DNA of 21,601 bases from Methanobrevibacter sp. (lineage in GTDB: Archaea; Methanobacteriota; Methanobacteria; Methanobacteriales; Methanobacteriaceae): assembly GCA_017652345.1 (NCBI GenBank), contig JAGCBE010000494.1, positions 1-21,601 on the forward strand, written 5' to 3'. Below the pieces are notes generated by a model that worked only from the letters and a program-made list of their open reading frames with translations, had not been told where the DNA came from and ran no database searches. Made by a program: the position numbers and the translations under genes. Positions 14,415 to 19,126 of the stretch are shown piece after piece (the first letter of the stretch is position 1; each line of letters opens with the position of its first letter).

Positions 14415-14490
14415 TGGCGCCCGATGTAGGACTTGAACCTACGACCCACCGGTTAACAGCCGGTTGCTCTGCCAACTGAGCCAATCAGGC
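14415..14490 (-). tRNA. tRNA-Asn (GTT)
   Basis: Acceptor GCCTGAT/ATCGGGC (one G-T pair), anticodon loop CTGTTAA giving GTT, T-loop TTCAAGT, discriminator G and an encoded CCA. It is the last tRNA of the minus-strand operon that starts near 15432. Confidence 0.95.
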
Positions 14491-14782
14491 ATAACTAAGG
14501 TTTTTCACGCTTCCGCAGATTTCCACGTCTTGTTATTACCGTTTCCCACCCGCCTAAGCGGTTTCTCGTTGGGCACTGACCTTCAACACTTCTGCTCTAT
14601 GTAGGTTTGTTCTGATCCCTAAAAACATCCTGGGGACTTTATTTAACTTCGTTGCTCCAGTCCTCGAAGGATCCACCGGTAGAGAAAAATCGGTACCCTA
14701 TCTATTTTATCCCTTTTTGTTCAATAGATAAATGGATTTAAATTCTACTCTACAGCTCATCGCTTATTGGGGATAGAGTATT
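14491..14782 (-). other. 292-base spacer inside the tRNA operon, no gene seen
   Basis: It lies between tRNA-Gln and tRNA-Asn on the same transcript. No open frame with a start signal is visible. Several local hairpins can be drawn on the minus strand: TACTCTA/TAGAGTA just after tRNA-Gln, ATCTATT/AATAGAT, TCCT-TCG-AGGA, GGACT/AGTCC and CCGC-TTAG-GCGG. It may encode a structured RNA; no known family was recognised. Confidence 0.4.
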
Positions 14783-14857
14783 TGGCTGGGGTTACTGGAT
14801 TCGAACCAGTGCATTGAGGAGTCAAAGTCCTCCGCCTTTCCGCTTGGCTAAACCCCA
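14783..14857 (-). tRNA. tRNA-Gln (TTG)
   Basis: Acceptor TGGGGTT/AACCCCA with the U1-A72 pair typical of Gln tRNAs, anticodon stem GAGGA/TCCTC around loop CTTTGAC (anticodon TTG), T-loop TTCGAAT, discriminator G and CCA encoded. Confidence 0.95.
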
Positions 14858-14874
14858 ATACATTTTAAGAAGTT

Positions 14875-14934
14875 GGCGGTTATAAATTCCCCGGCTCTTT
14901 AAGCCGGCAGAACAAAACTGAGCCGCCGCAGTTT
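14875..14934 (-). ncRNA. Inter-tRNA pseudoknot element, copy 1
   Basis: On the minus strand AAACTG (14929-14934) pairs with CAGTTT (14915-14920). The loop between them holds GGCGGCT (14921-14927), complementary with one mismatch to AACCGCC (14875-14881) further down, giving an H-type pseudoknot. An added hairpin CCGGCT/AGCCGG (14891-14907) sits in the long loop. Copy 2 (15172-15227) has the same order with different stem bases. Confidence 0.6.
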
Positions 14935-14975
14935 ATTCATTCAGAAAGGAAACAGAAACAAAAGTAAACTTTGTC

Positions 14976-15062
14976 TGGTGCGAAAGGTGGGACTTGAACC
15001 CACACGATATTGCTACCTCGGGATTTTAAGTCCCGTGCGTCTGCCTATTCCGCCACTCTCGC
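14976..15062 (-). tRNA. tRNA-Leu (TAA)
   Basis: Acceptor GCGAGAG/CTTTCGC, anticodon loop CTTAAAA giving TAA, a long variable arm as in class II tRNAs, T-loop TTCAAGT, discriminator A and CCA encoded. Confidence 0.95.
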
Positions 15063-15067
15063 ACATT

Positions 15068-15155
15068 TGGTACGGGCGATTGGATTCGAACCAACAAGGA
15101 AGTAAAATCCGGCGAAGTTTGGGTCCGCCGCGTTTGCCAATTCCGCCACGCCCGC
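15068..15155 (-). tRNA. tRNA-Leu (CAA), with C instead of U at position 33
   Basis: Acceptor GCGGGCG/CGCCCGT (G1-T72 wobble), a long variable arm, T-loop TTCGAAT and CCA encoded. The anticodon stem GCGGA/TTCGC encloses loop CCCAAAC, so the anticodon is CAA but position 33, normally U, is C. Confidence 0.85.
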
Positions 15156-15171
15156 ATAATGGAAAGGAGGC

Positions 15172-15227
15172 GCGGTTGTAAAAACTTTCAACTATCTGTT
15201 TAAAAGAAAACTGAACCGCAGCAGTTT
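15172..15227 (-). ncRNA. Inter-tRNA pseudoknot element, copy 2
   Basis: On the minus strand AAACTG (15222-15227) pairs with CAGTTT (15208-15213); the loop base run GCGGTT (15214-15219) pairs with AACCGC (15172-15177). Stem 2 differs from copy 1 (GCGGTT versus GGCGGCT) while its partner also changes, which supports real pairing. Confidence 0.62.
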
Positions 15228-15241
15228 TTTTATTAAAGGAG

Positions 15242-15316
15242 TGGTTGCAGGGGCGGGACTCGAACCCGCATCTAGGGGATATGAACCCCTTCATTCTGCC
15301 TTTGCACTACCCTGCG
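15242..15316 (-). tRNA. tRNA-Met (CAT), initiator-like
   Basis: Acceptor CGCAGGG/CCCTGCA leaves C1 opposite A72, the mismatch diagnostic of bacterial initiator tRNA. The anticodon stem AGGGG/CCCCT has G29-G31 facing C39-C41, also an initiator trait; loop TTCATAT has anticodon CAT. T-loop TTCGAGT, discriminator A and CCA encoded. The D-stem is imperfect (one G-A mismatch) with a U11-A24 pair rather than the usual initiator A11-U24, so tRNA-Ile2 or elongator Met cannot be excluded. It is the first tRNA of its operon. Confidence 0.85.
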
Positions 15317-15343
15317 ATGTTAAGTTGTCAAAGTTCATATAAG

Positions 15344-15407
15344 GTGACGTACCGATATAGGTTGGAATGGAAATTGTTTTTTTAAGTTTTTTATATCGGT
15401 ACGTCAC
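15344..15407 (-). other. 16-bp hairpin in the tRNA-operon leader
   Basis: GTGACGTACCGATATA (15344-15359) pairs perfectly with TATATCGGTACGTCAC (15392-15407) around a 32-base A-rich loop (minus strand). It lies about 25 bases after the expected transcription start and before tRNA-Met. It could be an RNase III processing site or an operator. Confidence 0.75.
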
Positions 15408-15438
15408 TACAGGAGGGTTGATCCCCTTTTGTGTCTTT

Positions 15439-15468
15439 ATTGTATCACGGATGTGGCCTGATTGTCAA
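15439..15468 (-). promoter_or_regulatory. Consensus sigma70 promoter of the five-tRNA operon
   Basis: On the minus strand TTGACA (15463-15468) and TACAAT (15439-15444) with an 18-base spacer. Start expected near 15432. It directs Met/fMet, Leu, Leu, Gln and Asn tRNAs. Confidence 0.87.
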
Positions 15469-15496
15469 CACCTTTTTTCACAAAAACTCAAGTTTT

Positions 15497-16003
15497 TTAA
15501 TAAATTTTAAGCCAGCCGGTTACATTAGAATTACTCATGGGCATCCAATCGTCGTATGGACGCACCCATTCGTCGCGATCAGAAAAGTAATATAAAAAAT
15601 GCGTATTGATTTCGGCATTGACTTTAGTTAAATATAACCCACTGCTTTCAGGCTTTATTGAGGGATATTCATTATAAGACAGCCCCATCTTTTTTGAACC
15701 GGCGATCTTGCTATCCTTTTCACTTAAATGAATAATCAGATCATCGTCCGCCATGGTTTTATTACCAAGAACATTCTGAGGACTTGTGTTATTCTCTTCG
15801 TCATCATAGCATCCACAACAGCTGTATTCGTGCTCATACATAAGAGAATAAGCCAACTCATATAAATTTTCCGCGATCTCTGTGGCAAACGACTTAACCT
15901 CATTATTGATCTCTTTTAGACCCAAGGTTTTAAGAGCACACGCTGCTTCTACGATCTGAATTATGTCGTCGCCTTTGACATGCGTTGTACTGTTATATTT
16001 CAT
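15497..16003 (-). CDS. Hypothetical phage protein, 168 aa
   Basis: ATG follows AAAAGGAGAAAAA on the minus strand. The first about 55 residues are helical (DDIIQIVEAACALKTLGLKE, EVKSFATEIAENLYELAYSL), then comes SCCGCYDDEE (about residues 61-70, three Cys), followed by an acidic loop and a beta-rich end rich in Tyr and Trp (FLYYFSDRDEWVRPYDDWMP). I do not recognise it. A TATAAT-like box at about 16090-16095 may serve it, but no good -35 is visible; it may also be read from the upstream tRNA transcript. Confidence 0.82.
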   Translation of the reverse strand: MKYNSTTHVKGDDIIQIVEAACALKTLGLKEINNEVKSFATEIAENLYELAYSLMYEHEYSCCGCYDDEENNTSPQNVLGNKTMADDDLIIHLSEKDSKIAGSKKMGLSYNEYPSIKPESSGLYLTKVNAEINTHFLYYFSDRDEWVRPYDDWMPMSNSNVTGWLKIY

Positions 16004-16127
16004 TTTTTCTCCTTTTTTAAAAATTAAAATAAATTTAAATTATTTTCCTACTGTTTTCCTTGTTATTTTTTTATATTTTTCTACATATTATTATACATTA
16101 GTTTTGCTCACGCTCAGGCTTTAAAAA

Positions 16128-16212
16128 TGGCGAGGCGTCAGAGACTCGAACTCTGAAAGCTTACGCTCACCGGTTTTCAAGACCGGCCGACTACCAATTA
16201 TCGCAACGCCTC
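16128..16212 (-). tRNA. tRNA-Ser (TGA)
   Basis: Acceptor GAGGCGT/ACGCCTC, anticodon stem CCGGT/ACCGG around CTTGAAA (anticodon TGA), long variable arm, T-loop TTCGAGT, discriminator G and CCA encoded. Confidence 0.95.
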
Positions 16213-16378
16213 ATATTATATTTATGAATCTGTGCAGCAGTGTATGATATATCGATCCGAAATTAATATAATCTGTTCCCTCAAGCAATGCGCACAGTTC
16301 AGTCACGATCAGGCTCACGATCAGCAGCCCAATCAACACCTTTAAAAAATTTTTAATTGCCTGAAATATTTTTTTCAC
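16211..16378 (-). CDS. Small membrane protein with GTG start (55 aa)
   Basis: The minus-strand frame begins GTG and reads VKKIFQAIKNFLKVLIGLLI, then VSLIVTEL, a hydrophobic span (about residues 12-28) flanked by Lys, then a polar end. The stop TGA overlaps the first bases of tRNA-Ser. The ribosome-binding site is poor (GGAAAG about 16 bases before). The basic-then-hydrophobic layout is protein-like, but the start is uncertain. Confidence 0.42.
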   Translation of the reverse strand: MKKIFQAIKNFLKVLIGLLIVSLIVTELCALLEGTDYINFGSIYHTLLHRFINII

Positions 16379-16390
16379 TTTCTTTATTTT

Positions 16391-16483
16391 TTACTTTCCA
16401 AATTTATGCCAGTACCATAGCATAATCGCTGCGATAATGGCTATTACCCAATCTACAATTTTACTATCCTTGTCTTTTTTCAT
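16391..16483 (-). CDS. Small single-span membrane protein (30 aa)
   Basis: The minus-strand frame starts ATG after TTGAGGGTATT and reads MKKDKDSKIVDWVIAIIAAI, then MLWYWHKFGK: Lys-rich start, one hydrophobic span (residues 11-25), basic end. It lies just upstream of the GTG-started membrane gene, so the pair may be co-translated. Too short for family assignment. Confidence 0.5.
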   Translation of the reverse strand: MKKDKDSKIVDWVIAIIAAIMLWYWHKFGK

Positions 16484-16504
16484 AATACCCTCAATTAAAA
16501 TAAG

Positions 16505-16585
16505 GAAGACGCAAGACTCATGATATAGCTGCTAAAATTCTATCTTCTTTAAAAAAATTTTGCTGTTAGAGTCTTTCCCGTCTTC
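16505..16585 (-). ncRNA. ACAGCAA hairpin element, copy A
   Basis: On the minus strand AGACTC-TA-ACAGCAA opens the element and GAGTCT closes it (16514-16519 with 16569-16574). An outer stem GAAGACG/CGTCTTC (16505-16511/16579-16585) extends it. It lies directly upstream of tRNA-Lys in plus coordinates, so just downstream in transcription. One of five related copies. Confidence 0.65.
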
Positions 16586-16589
16586 TGTC

Positions 16590-16666
16590 TGGTGCACCAT
16601 CGCAGACTCGAACTGCGGACACCTTGATTAAAAGTCAAGTGCTCTAACCACCTGAGCTAATGGTGC
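16590..16666 (-). tRNA. tRNA-Lys (TTT)
   Basis: Acceptor GCACCAT/ATGGTGC, anticodon stem CTTGA/TCAAG around CTTTTAA (anticodon TTT), T-loop TTCGAGT, discriminator A and CCA encoded. Confidence 0.96.
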
Positions 16667-16675
16667 GAAATAAAC

Positions 16676-16737
16676 TAGACACAATGGGTTTATGTTTTAA
16701 CAGAACATTCCTTGAAAAAAATTGCTGTATGCGTCTA
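16676..16737 (-). ncRNA. ACAGCAA hairpin element, copy B
   Basis: On the minus strand TAGACGC-AT-ACAGCAA (from 16737) pairs its first seven bases with GTGTCTA (16676-16682), one mismatch. It sits just before tRNA-Lys in transcription order. Confidence 0.6.
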
Positions 16738-16900
16738 TAAAGCCGGCTACTGAACTTTCTAGAAAAGCATCGAACCGGTATTTGGAGATGGCTGATCAAC
16801 GCTACCACCACATTAGGTGCCTGGAGATTAATCTTACTTCTCGTTAAATCCCTTCTCCTATAAGGCTTATCCTTGCAAACAGTATTTAATCTCACTTACC
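16738..16900 (-). other. 163-base spacer between tRNA-Ile and element B
   Basis: No gene is seen. On the minus strand GGAGA...TCTCC and short hairpins such as AAGG-ATAAG-CCTT can be drawn, and a T-loop-like GGTTCGATGC occurs near 16770, but no cloverleaf could be built. Confidence 0.35.
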
Positions 16901-16976
16901 TGGTGGGCGAGGCAGGGATTGAACCTGCGACCAGAGCTTTATAAGAACCCCACTCTTACCGCTGAGTTACTCGCCC
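16901..16976 (-). tRNA. tRNA-Ile (TAT)
   Basis: Acceptor GGGCGAG/CTCGCCC, anticodon stem GGGTT/AGCTC (two G-T pairs) around CTTATAA, so the anticodon is TAT, reading AUA. T-loop TTCAATC, discriminator A and CCA encoded. Most bacteria read AUA with a lysidine-modified CAU tRNA instead. Confidence 0.93.
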
Positions 16977-16981
16977 ACAAC

Positions 16982-17057
16982 TGGAGCTGGCGAAGGGACT
17001 TGAACCCCCAACCTGCCGCTTACAAGGCGGCTGCTCTGCCTATTGAGCTACACCAGC
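16982..17057 (-). tRNA. tRNA-Thr (TGT)
   Basis: Acceptor GCTGGTG/CGCCAGC, anticodon stem GCCGC/GCGGC around CTTGTAA (anticodon TGT), T-loop TTCAAGT, discriminator T and CCA encoded. Confidence 0.96.
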
Positions 17058-17062
17058 GAGTT

Positions 17063-17147
17063 TGGTGGACAGAGATGGATTTGAACCATCGAAAGCTAAG
17101 CTAACGGATTTACAGTCCGCCCCCTTTAACCACTCGGGCACCTGTCC
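17063..17147 (-). tRNA. tRNA-Tyr (GTA)
   Basis: Acceptor GGACAGG/TCTGTCC (one G-T), anticodon loop CTGTAAA giving GTA, long variable arm, T-loop TTCAAAT, discriminator A and CCA encoded. Confidence 0.95.
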
Positions 17148-17161
17148 ACACCCTACAATTA

Positions 17162-17359
17162 TTAACTACTTACTTTTAAATTATGTTCACGTATAAGTCG
17201 TTGGGCTATAATAGGATTGAGGTGGATCGGCACTGAGATTACCACCCCACTCACGCCATTTTTATAAATAGCGTGACTGCCGGTCTGCCTCATAACCCTA
17301 TAACCATTATTTAAAAGCAGCTTGCCAAAATTTTTACTTGAAATATTAAAGCCAGCCAT
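17162..17359 (-). CDS. HicA-like protein without a HicB partner (65 aa)
   Basis: Length, the Lys/Arg-rich small fold and the central RQTGSHAIYKNG segment (G-S-H at about residues 27-29) match HicA toxins, small double-stranded-RNA-binding-like mRNA interferases that use this histidine. The end VPIHLNPIIAQRLIREHNLK also fits the family. No HicB antitoxin is next to it: the gene 12 bases upstream (108 aa) does not look like HicB. It lies inside the tRNA array and has no clear ribosome-binding site, so it is probably read by coupling to the upstream gene. Toxin activity is inference. Confidence 0.78.
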   Translation of the reverse strand: MAGFNISSKNFGKLLLNNGYRVMRQTGSHAIYKNGVSGVVISVPIHLNPIIAQRLIREHNLKVSS

Positions 17360-17371
17360 TTTATTTAGTCT

Positions 17372-17698
17372 TTACGCCCAGGTATCCTCCATTGCGTGAA
17401 GCGCGACTTTTGCGTTTGCTAGCTTCTGGCAAGAATCAATAAGATAGTTTTCCATCTTCTTCTGGTGGGCCTCTGCTCTATTAAGTTCATCCATGGCTCT
17501 CTTGCATTCAGTATAGGCCCTCTTAGTCCTAAGCTTCTCGATCTTATAATCACATCTTGCTTTAGCCAGAGTCTCTCCAATACAGATGTCGAACTTGTCA
17601 TTGGGGGAACACTTGGCGACTCCCCTGACTGTCTTGCCAGCATAAGTGGAAGTTACTACTACTACATGCTCGTTGTCTGTGTACGTGTGATACCTCAT
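17372..17698 (-). CDS. Coiled-coil-like hypothetical protein (108 aa)
   Basis: ATG follows AAGGAGGACGA on the minus strand, a strong site. After a beta-rich start (MRYHTYTDNEHVVVVTSTYA) the rest (about residues 45-105) is one long helical region rich in Ala, Lys, Arg and Glu (ARCDYKIEKLRTKRAYTECK, MDELNRAEAHQKKMENYLID), probably a coiled coil. It directly precedes the HicA-like gene; it has none of the RNase-H-like features expected of HicB, but a non-standard antitoxin cannot be excluded. Family not recognised. Confidence 0.8.
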   Translation of the reverse strand: MRYHTYTDNEHVVVVTSTYAGKTVRGVAKCSPNDKFDICIGETLAKARCDYKIEKLRTKRAYTECKRAMDELNRAEAHQKKMENYLIDSCQKLANAKVALHAMEDTWA

Positions 17699-17742
17699 TT
17701 CGTCCTCCTTAAATAATTACAGCTTGCTTTAATTTATTAAAC

Positions 17743-17796
17743 TAGACGCGATCAATAATTCTAAATATCTTGATAAATAATTGCTGTGTGCGTCTA
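17743..17796 (-). ncRNA. ACAGCAA hairpin element, copy C
   Basis: On the minus strand TAGACGC-AC-ACAGCAA (from 17796) pairs with GCGTCTA (17743-17749), a perfect seven-base stem, with an inner ATCAA/TTGAT hairpin. It lies between the Met-like cloverleaf and the 108-aa gene. Confidence 0.68.
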
Positions 17797-17802
17797 AAAT
17801 TC

Positions 17803-17857
17803 CAGACACTAAGATCATCAACTGCACTTGTCTATAATCTATTGCTGTTTGTGTCTG
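17803..17857 (-). ncRNA. ACAGCAA hairpin element, copy D
   Basis: On the minus strand CAGACAC-AA-ACAGCAA (from 17857) pairs with GTGTCTG (17803-17809), a perfect seven-base stem. It lies six bases from copy C. Both stems are complete but differ in sequence, which supports selection on pairing. Confidence 0.68.
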
Positions 17858-17870
17858 TTTCATATAATTC

Positions 17871-17944
17871 GGTCCCTGGAGGTAGTGCCGCCCTACCGAC
17901 CTTCGAGATATGAATCCGATGCTCTACTGCTGAGCTATCCAGGA
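17871..17944 (-). tRNA. tRNA-Met-like cloverleaf (CAT) with non-canonical elbow loops
   Basis: All four stems form: acceptor TCCTGGA/TCCAGGG (T1-G72 wobble), D-stem GCTC/GAGC, anticodon stem TCGGA/CTCGA (last pair mismatched) around TTCATAT with anticodon CAT, and T-stem GGTAG/CTACC. But the T-loop is GGCGGCA rather than TTCxAxx, the D-loop AGCAGTA lacks the GG pair, and the 3' end is ACCG, not CCA. This could be a decayed gene, or an RNA that keeps the cloverleaf without tRNA elbow contacts. Confidence 0.6.
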
Positions 17945-18111
17945 ATGGCGGGCTTAAGGTCACCCAACCGCACATCCGGTTACGATTACTTGGCAAGTTG
18001 CAACCCAGGTAATCTCTGACCCAACCGGCGATCATGGTGTTTATTAAACAGTTTCGGAAGATCAGTCCGACTTATCTAACAATCCTATGAAGTTTTGCTT
18101 GTAACGGCTCC
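17945..18111 (-). other. 167-base spacer with nested hairpins
   Basis: No gene is seen. Nested stems CCGGTT/AACCGG (17976-17981/18023-18028) and GATTAC/GTAATC (17984-17989/18009-18014) and a five-base stem around a seven-base loop (18054-18070, minus loop CTGATCT, an anticodon-arm-like shape with GAT) can be drawn. It could contain a decayed tRNA or another structured RNA. Confidence 0.4.
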
Positions 18112-18188
18112 TGGTCGGAGTGGCAGGATTCGAACCTGCGGCCTTCCGGACCCAAACCGGACGCTCTACCAAACTGAGCTACACCCCG
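18112..18188 (-). tRNA. tRNA-Pro (TGG)
   Basis: Acceptor CGGGGTG/CACTCCG, anticodon stem TCCGG/CCGGA around TTTGGGT (anticodon TGG), T-loop TTCGAAT, discriminator A and CCA encoded. Confidence 0.96.
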
Positions 18189-18202
18189 TTATTAAAATCG
18201 TG

Positions 18203-18283
18203 CAACAGGACTTGCACCTGTTGGAGTAGCGGGTAAGTCGGCATGCGCATAACCACTTACCTACCGTTTTAAATACGGTCTAC
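18203..18283 (-). ncRNA. Three-way-junction element with T-arm-like hairpin
   Basis: GTAG/CTAC (18226-18229/18280-18283) closes a junction with hairpins GGTAAGT/ACTTACC (18232-18238/18255-18261) and ACCGT/ACGGT (18263-18267/18275-18279). A neighbouring CAACAGG/CCTGTTG hairpin (18203-18209/18217-18223) carries loop TGCAAGT on the minus strand, close to a tRNA T-loop. No acceptor stem can be found, so it is not a standard tRNA. Confidence 0.5.
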
Positions 18284-18353
18284 TTGTTAATCCCTTTATC
18301 TTTTAATTTTCGCTACTTTTTCTTACTACGATACTTTTAAGATGTTTTCTTTG

Positions 18354-18430
18354 TGGTCATCAACCATTGGAATCGAACCAATCCCTCCGTCCTTCCTTGG
18401 ACAGCATGCTCTCCACTACACCAAATTGAC
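18354..18430 (-). tRNA. Aberrant tRNA-like gene, anticodon unassignable
   Basis: It has a T-arm ATTGG-TTCGATT-CCAAT, a D-arm GTGT/GCAT, an acceptor GTCAATT/GGTTGAT with three G-T pairs, and a 3' end GACCA. The anticodon arm is abnormal: CTGTCC pairs with GGACGG leaving a six-base loop AAGGAA, with no U33, so no anticodon can be named. Flanking AAGATGTT/AACATCTT (about 18338-18345/18432-18439) extends the acceptor. It may be a pseudogene or a tRNA-like RNA. Confidence 0.5.
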
Positions 18431-18439
18431 TAACATCTT

Positions 18440-18490
18440 GCTACCTATTCACCAACTTGTACGAGTCGCTGAATAGTTCGTACATGTAGC
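18440..18490 (-). ncRNA. Pseudoknot within a closing helix
   Basis: GCTAC/GTAGC (18440-18444/18486-18490) encloses CTATTC/GAATAG (18445-18450/18471-18476) and TGTACGA/TCGTACA (18458-18464/18478-18484), which cross. All three helices are perfect. It lies after the stop of the 90-aa gene and before the aberrant tRNA-like gene on the same strand. Confidence 0.7.
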
Positions 18491-18536
18491 ATATCAAGTA
18501 AGGCTCTTTACTCACTACACGATTATATATCCGGCA

Positions 18537-18809
18537 TCATTCACTGTCTCTTAAGTCTCTCCAAAGAGTGAGCTCACGTTTATTGTTCCATTTGTGCATG
18601 TCATACTCATCATCAAACGTGTATTCATCTCCATCAATGGACTCAAGTGTTCCGTCACTGTGGTGATATATCATGGCCCCACCAAACTCATCCCTGGTTT
18701 TATTCCTGATTAAGATAAGATCCCTGATTGTGATTACCACATCGTTTACAGAACCTGATAAAATTGTTGATAGAGTCTCACGCTCTTTTGTTAAGCGTAT
18801 CTGTGCCAT
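18537..18809 (-). CDS. Hypothetical phage protein, 90 aa
   Basis: ATG follows TTAAGGAGGTATAT on the minus strand, with a near-consensus promoter just upstream. The protein starts basic (MAQIRLTKERETLSTILSGS), continues with VNDVVITIRDLILIRNKTRD and ends acidic, with DGDEYTFDDEYDMHKWNNKR. It looks like a small soluble alpha/beta domain. I do not recognise the family. It is the first gene of the transcript that runs into the pseudoknot and the second tRNA array. Confidence 0.83.
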   Translation of the reverse strand: MAQIRLTKERETLSTILSGSVNDVVITIRDLILIRNKTRDEFGGAMIYHHSDGTLESIDGDEYTFDDEYDMHKWNNKRELTLWRDLRDSE

Positions 18810-18832
18810 ATATACCTCCTTAAGTATGCTTT

Positions 18833-18862
18833 ATTATACCATGGGCGGCTTTCGTTTGTCAA
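18833..18862 (-). promoter_or_regulatory. Consensus sigma70 promoter of the second minus-strand array
   Basis: On the minus strand TTGACA (18857-18862) and TATAAT (18833-18838), 18-base spacer, both boxes perfect. It drives the 90-aa gene and possibly the whole downstream tRNA/small-RNA region. Confidence 0.9.
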
Positions 18863-18890
18863 TCACTTTTTTCATAAAAATTCGATTTTT

Positions 18891-19103
18891 TTAAACAATT
18901 GTGTTCCTGAGATCTTCCATTATAGACTCGTATTGAGATAGTGCATCGGCATATGTGTCAAAAAATAAAACAAGCTCAGACATTTTATCATCTTCAATAA
19001 GAACAGTTATTTTATTCTCTTCAAGGTCCACGCCCAGGATCTTTGAGGAGCGTATTGAATAATAACAATTATTTTCAGGCAGTTTAATTTCTGTAAAAAG
19101 CAT
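18891..19103 (-). CDS. Small hypothetical protein (70 aa)
   Basis: ATG on the minus strand after GTGAGGCGTAGGA. The sequence is alpha/beta (MLFTEIKLPENNCYYSIRSS, DLEENKITVLIEDDKMSELV, then FFDTYADALSQYESIMEDLR), soluble and acidic, resembling small phage proteins with one beta-sheet and one helix. No family is recognised. It ends 28 bases before the promoter of the 90-aa gene. Confidence 0.75.
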   Translation of the reverse strand: MLFTEIKLPENNCYYSIRSSKILGVDLEENKITVLIEDDKMSELVLFFDTYADALSQYESIMEDLRNTIV

Positions 19104-19126
19104 TCCTACGCCTCACTTTCGTATTG

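Noticed and set aside
14491..14782. RNase P, tmRNA or 6S RNA in the tRNA-operon gap
   Set aside because: None of the family hallmark sequences could be found.
14978..15181. Plus-strand frame reading MRKVGLEPTRYCYLGILSPV and similar minus-strand frames across the tRNAs
   Set aside because: These are typical false frames produced by tRNA sequences; no start signals.
15344..15407. Insertion-sequence terminal repeats
   Set aside because: Only 32 bases lie between the arms and no transposase exists in the window.
18226..18283. UAA-suppressor tRNA (UUA in a seven-base loop)
   Set aside because: No acceptor stem or D-arm can be built, and TAA is used as a normal stop throughout the window.
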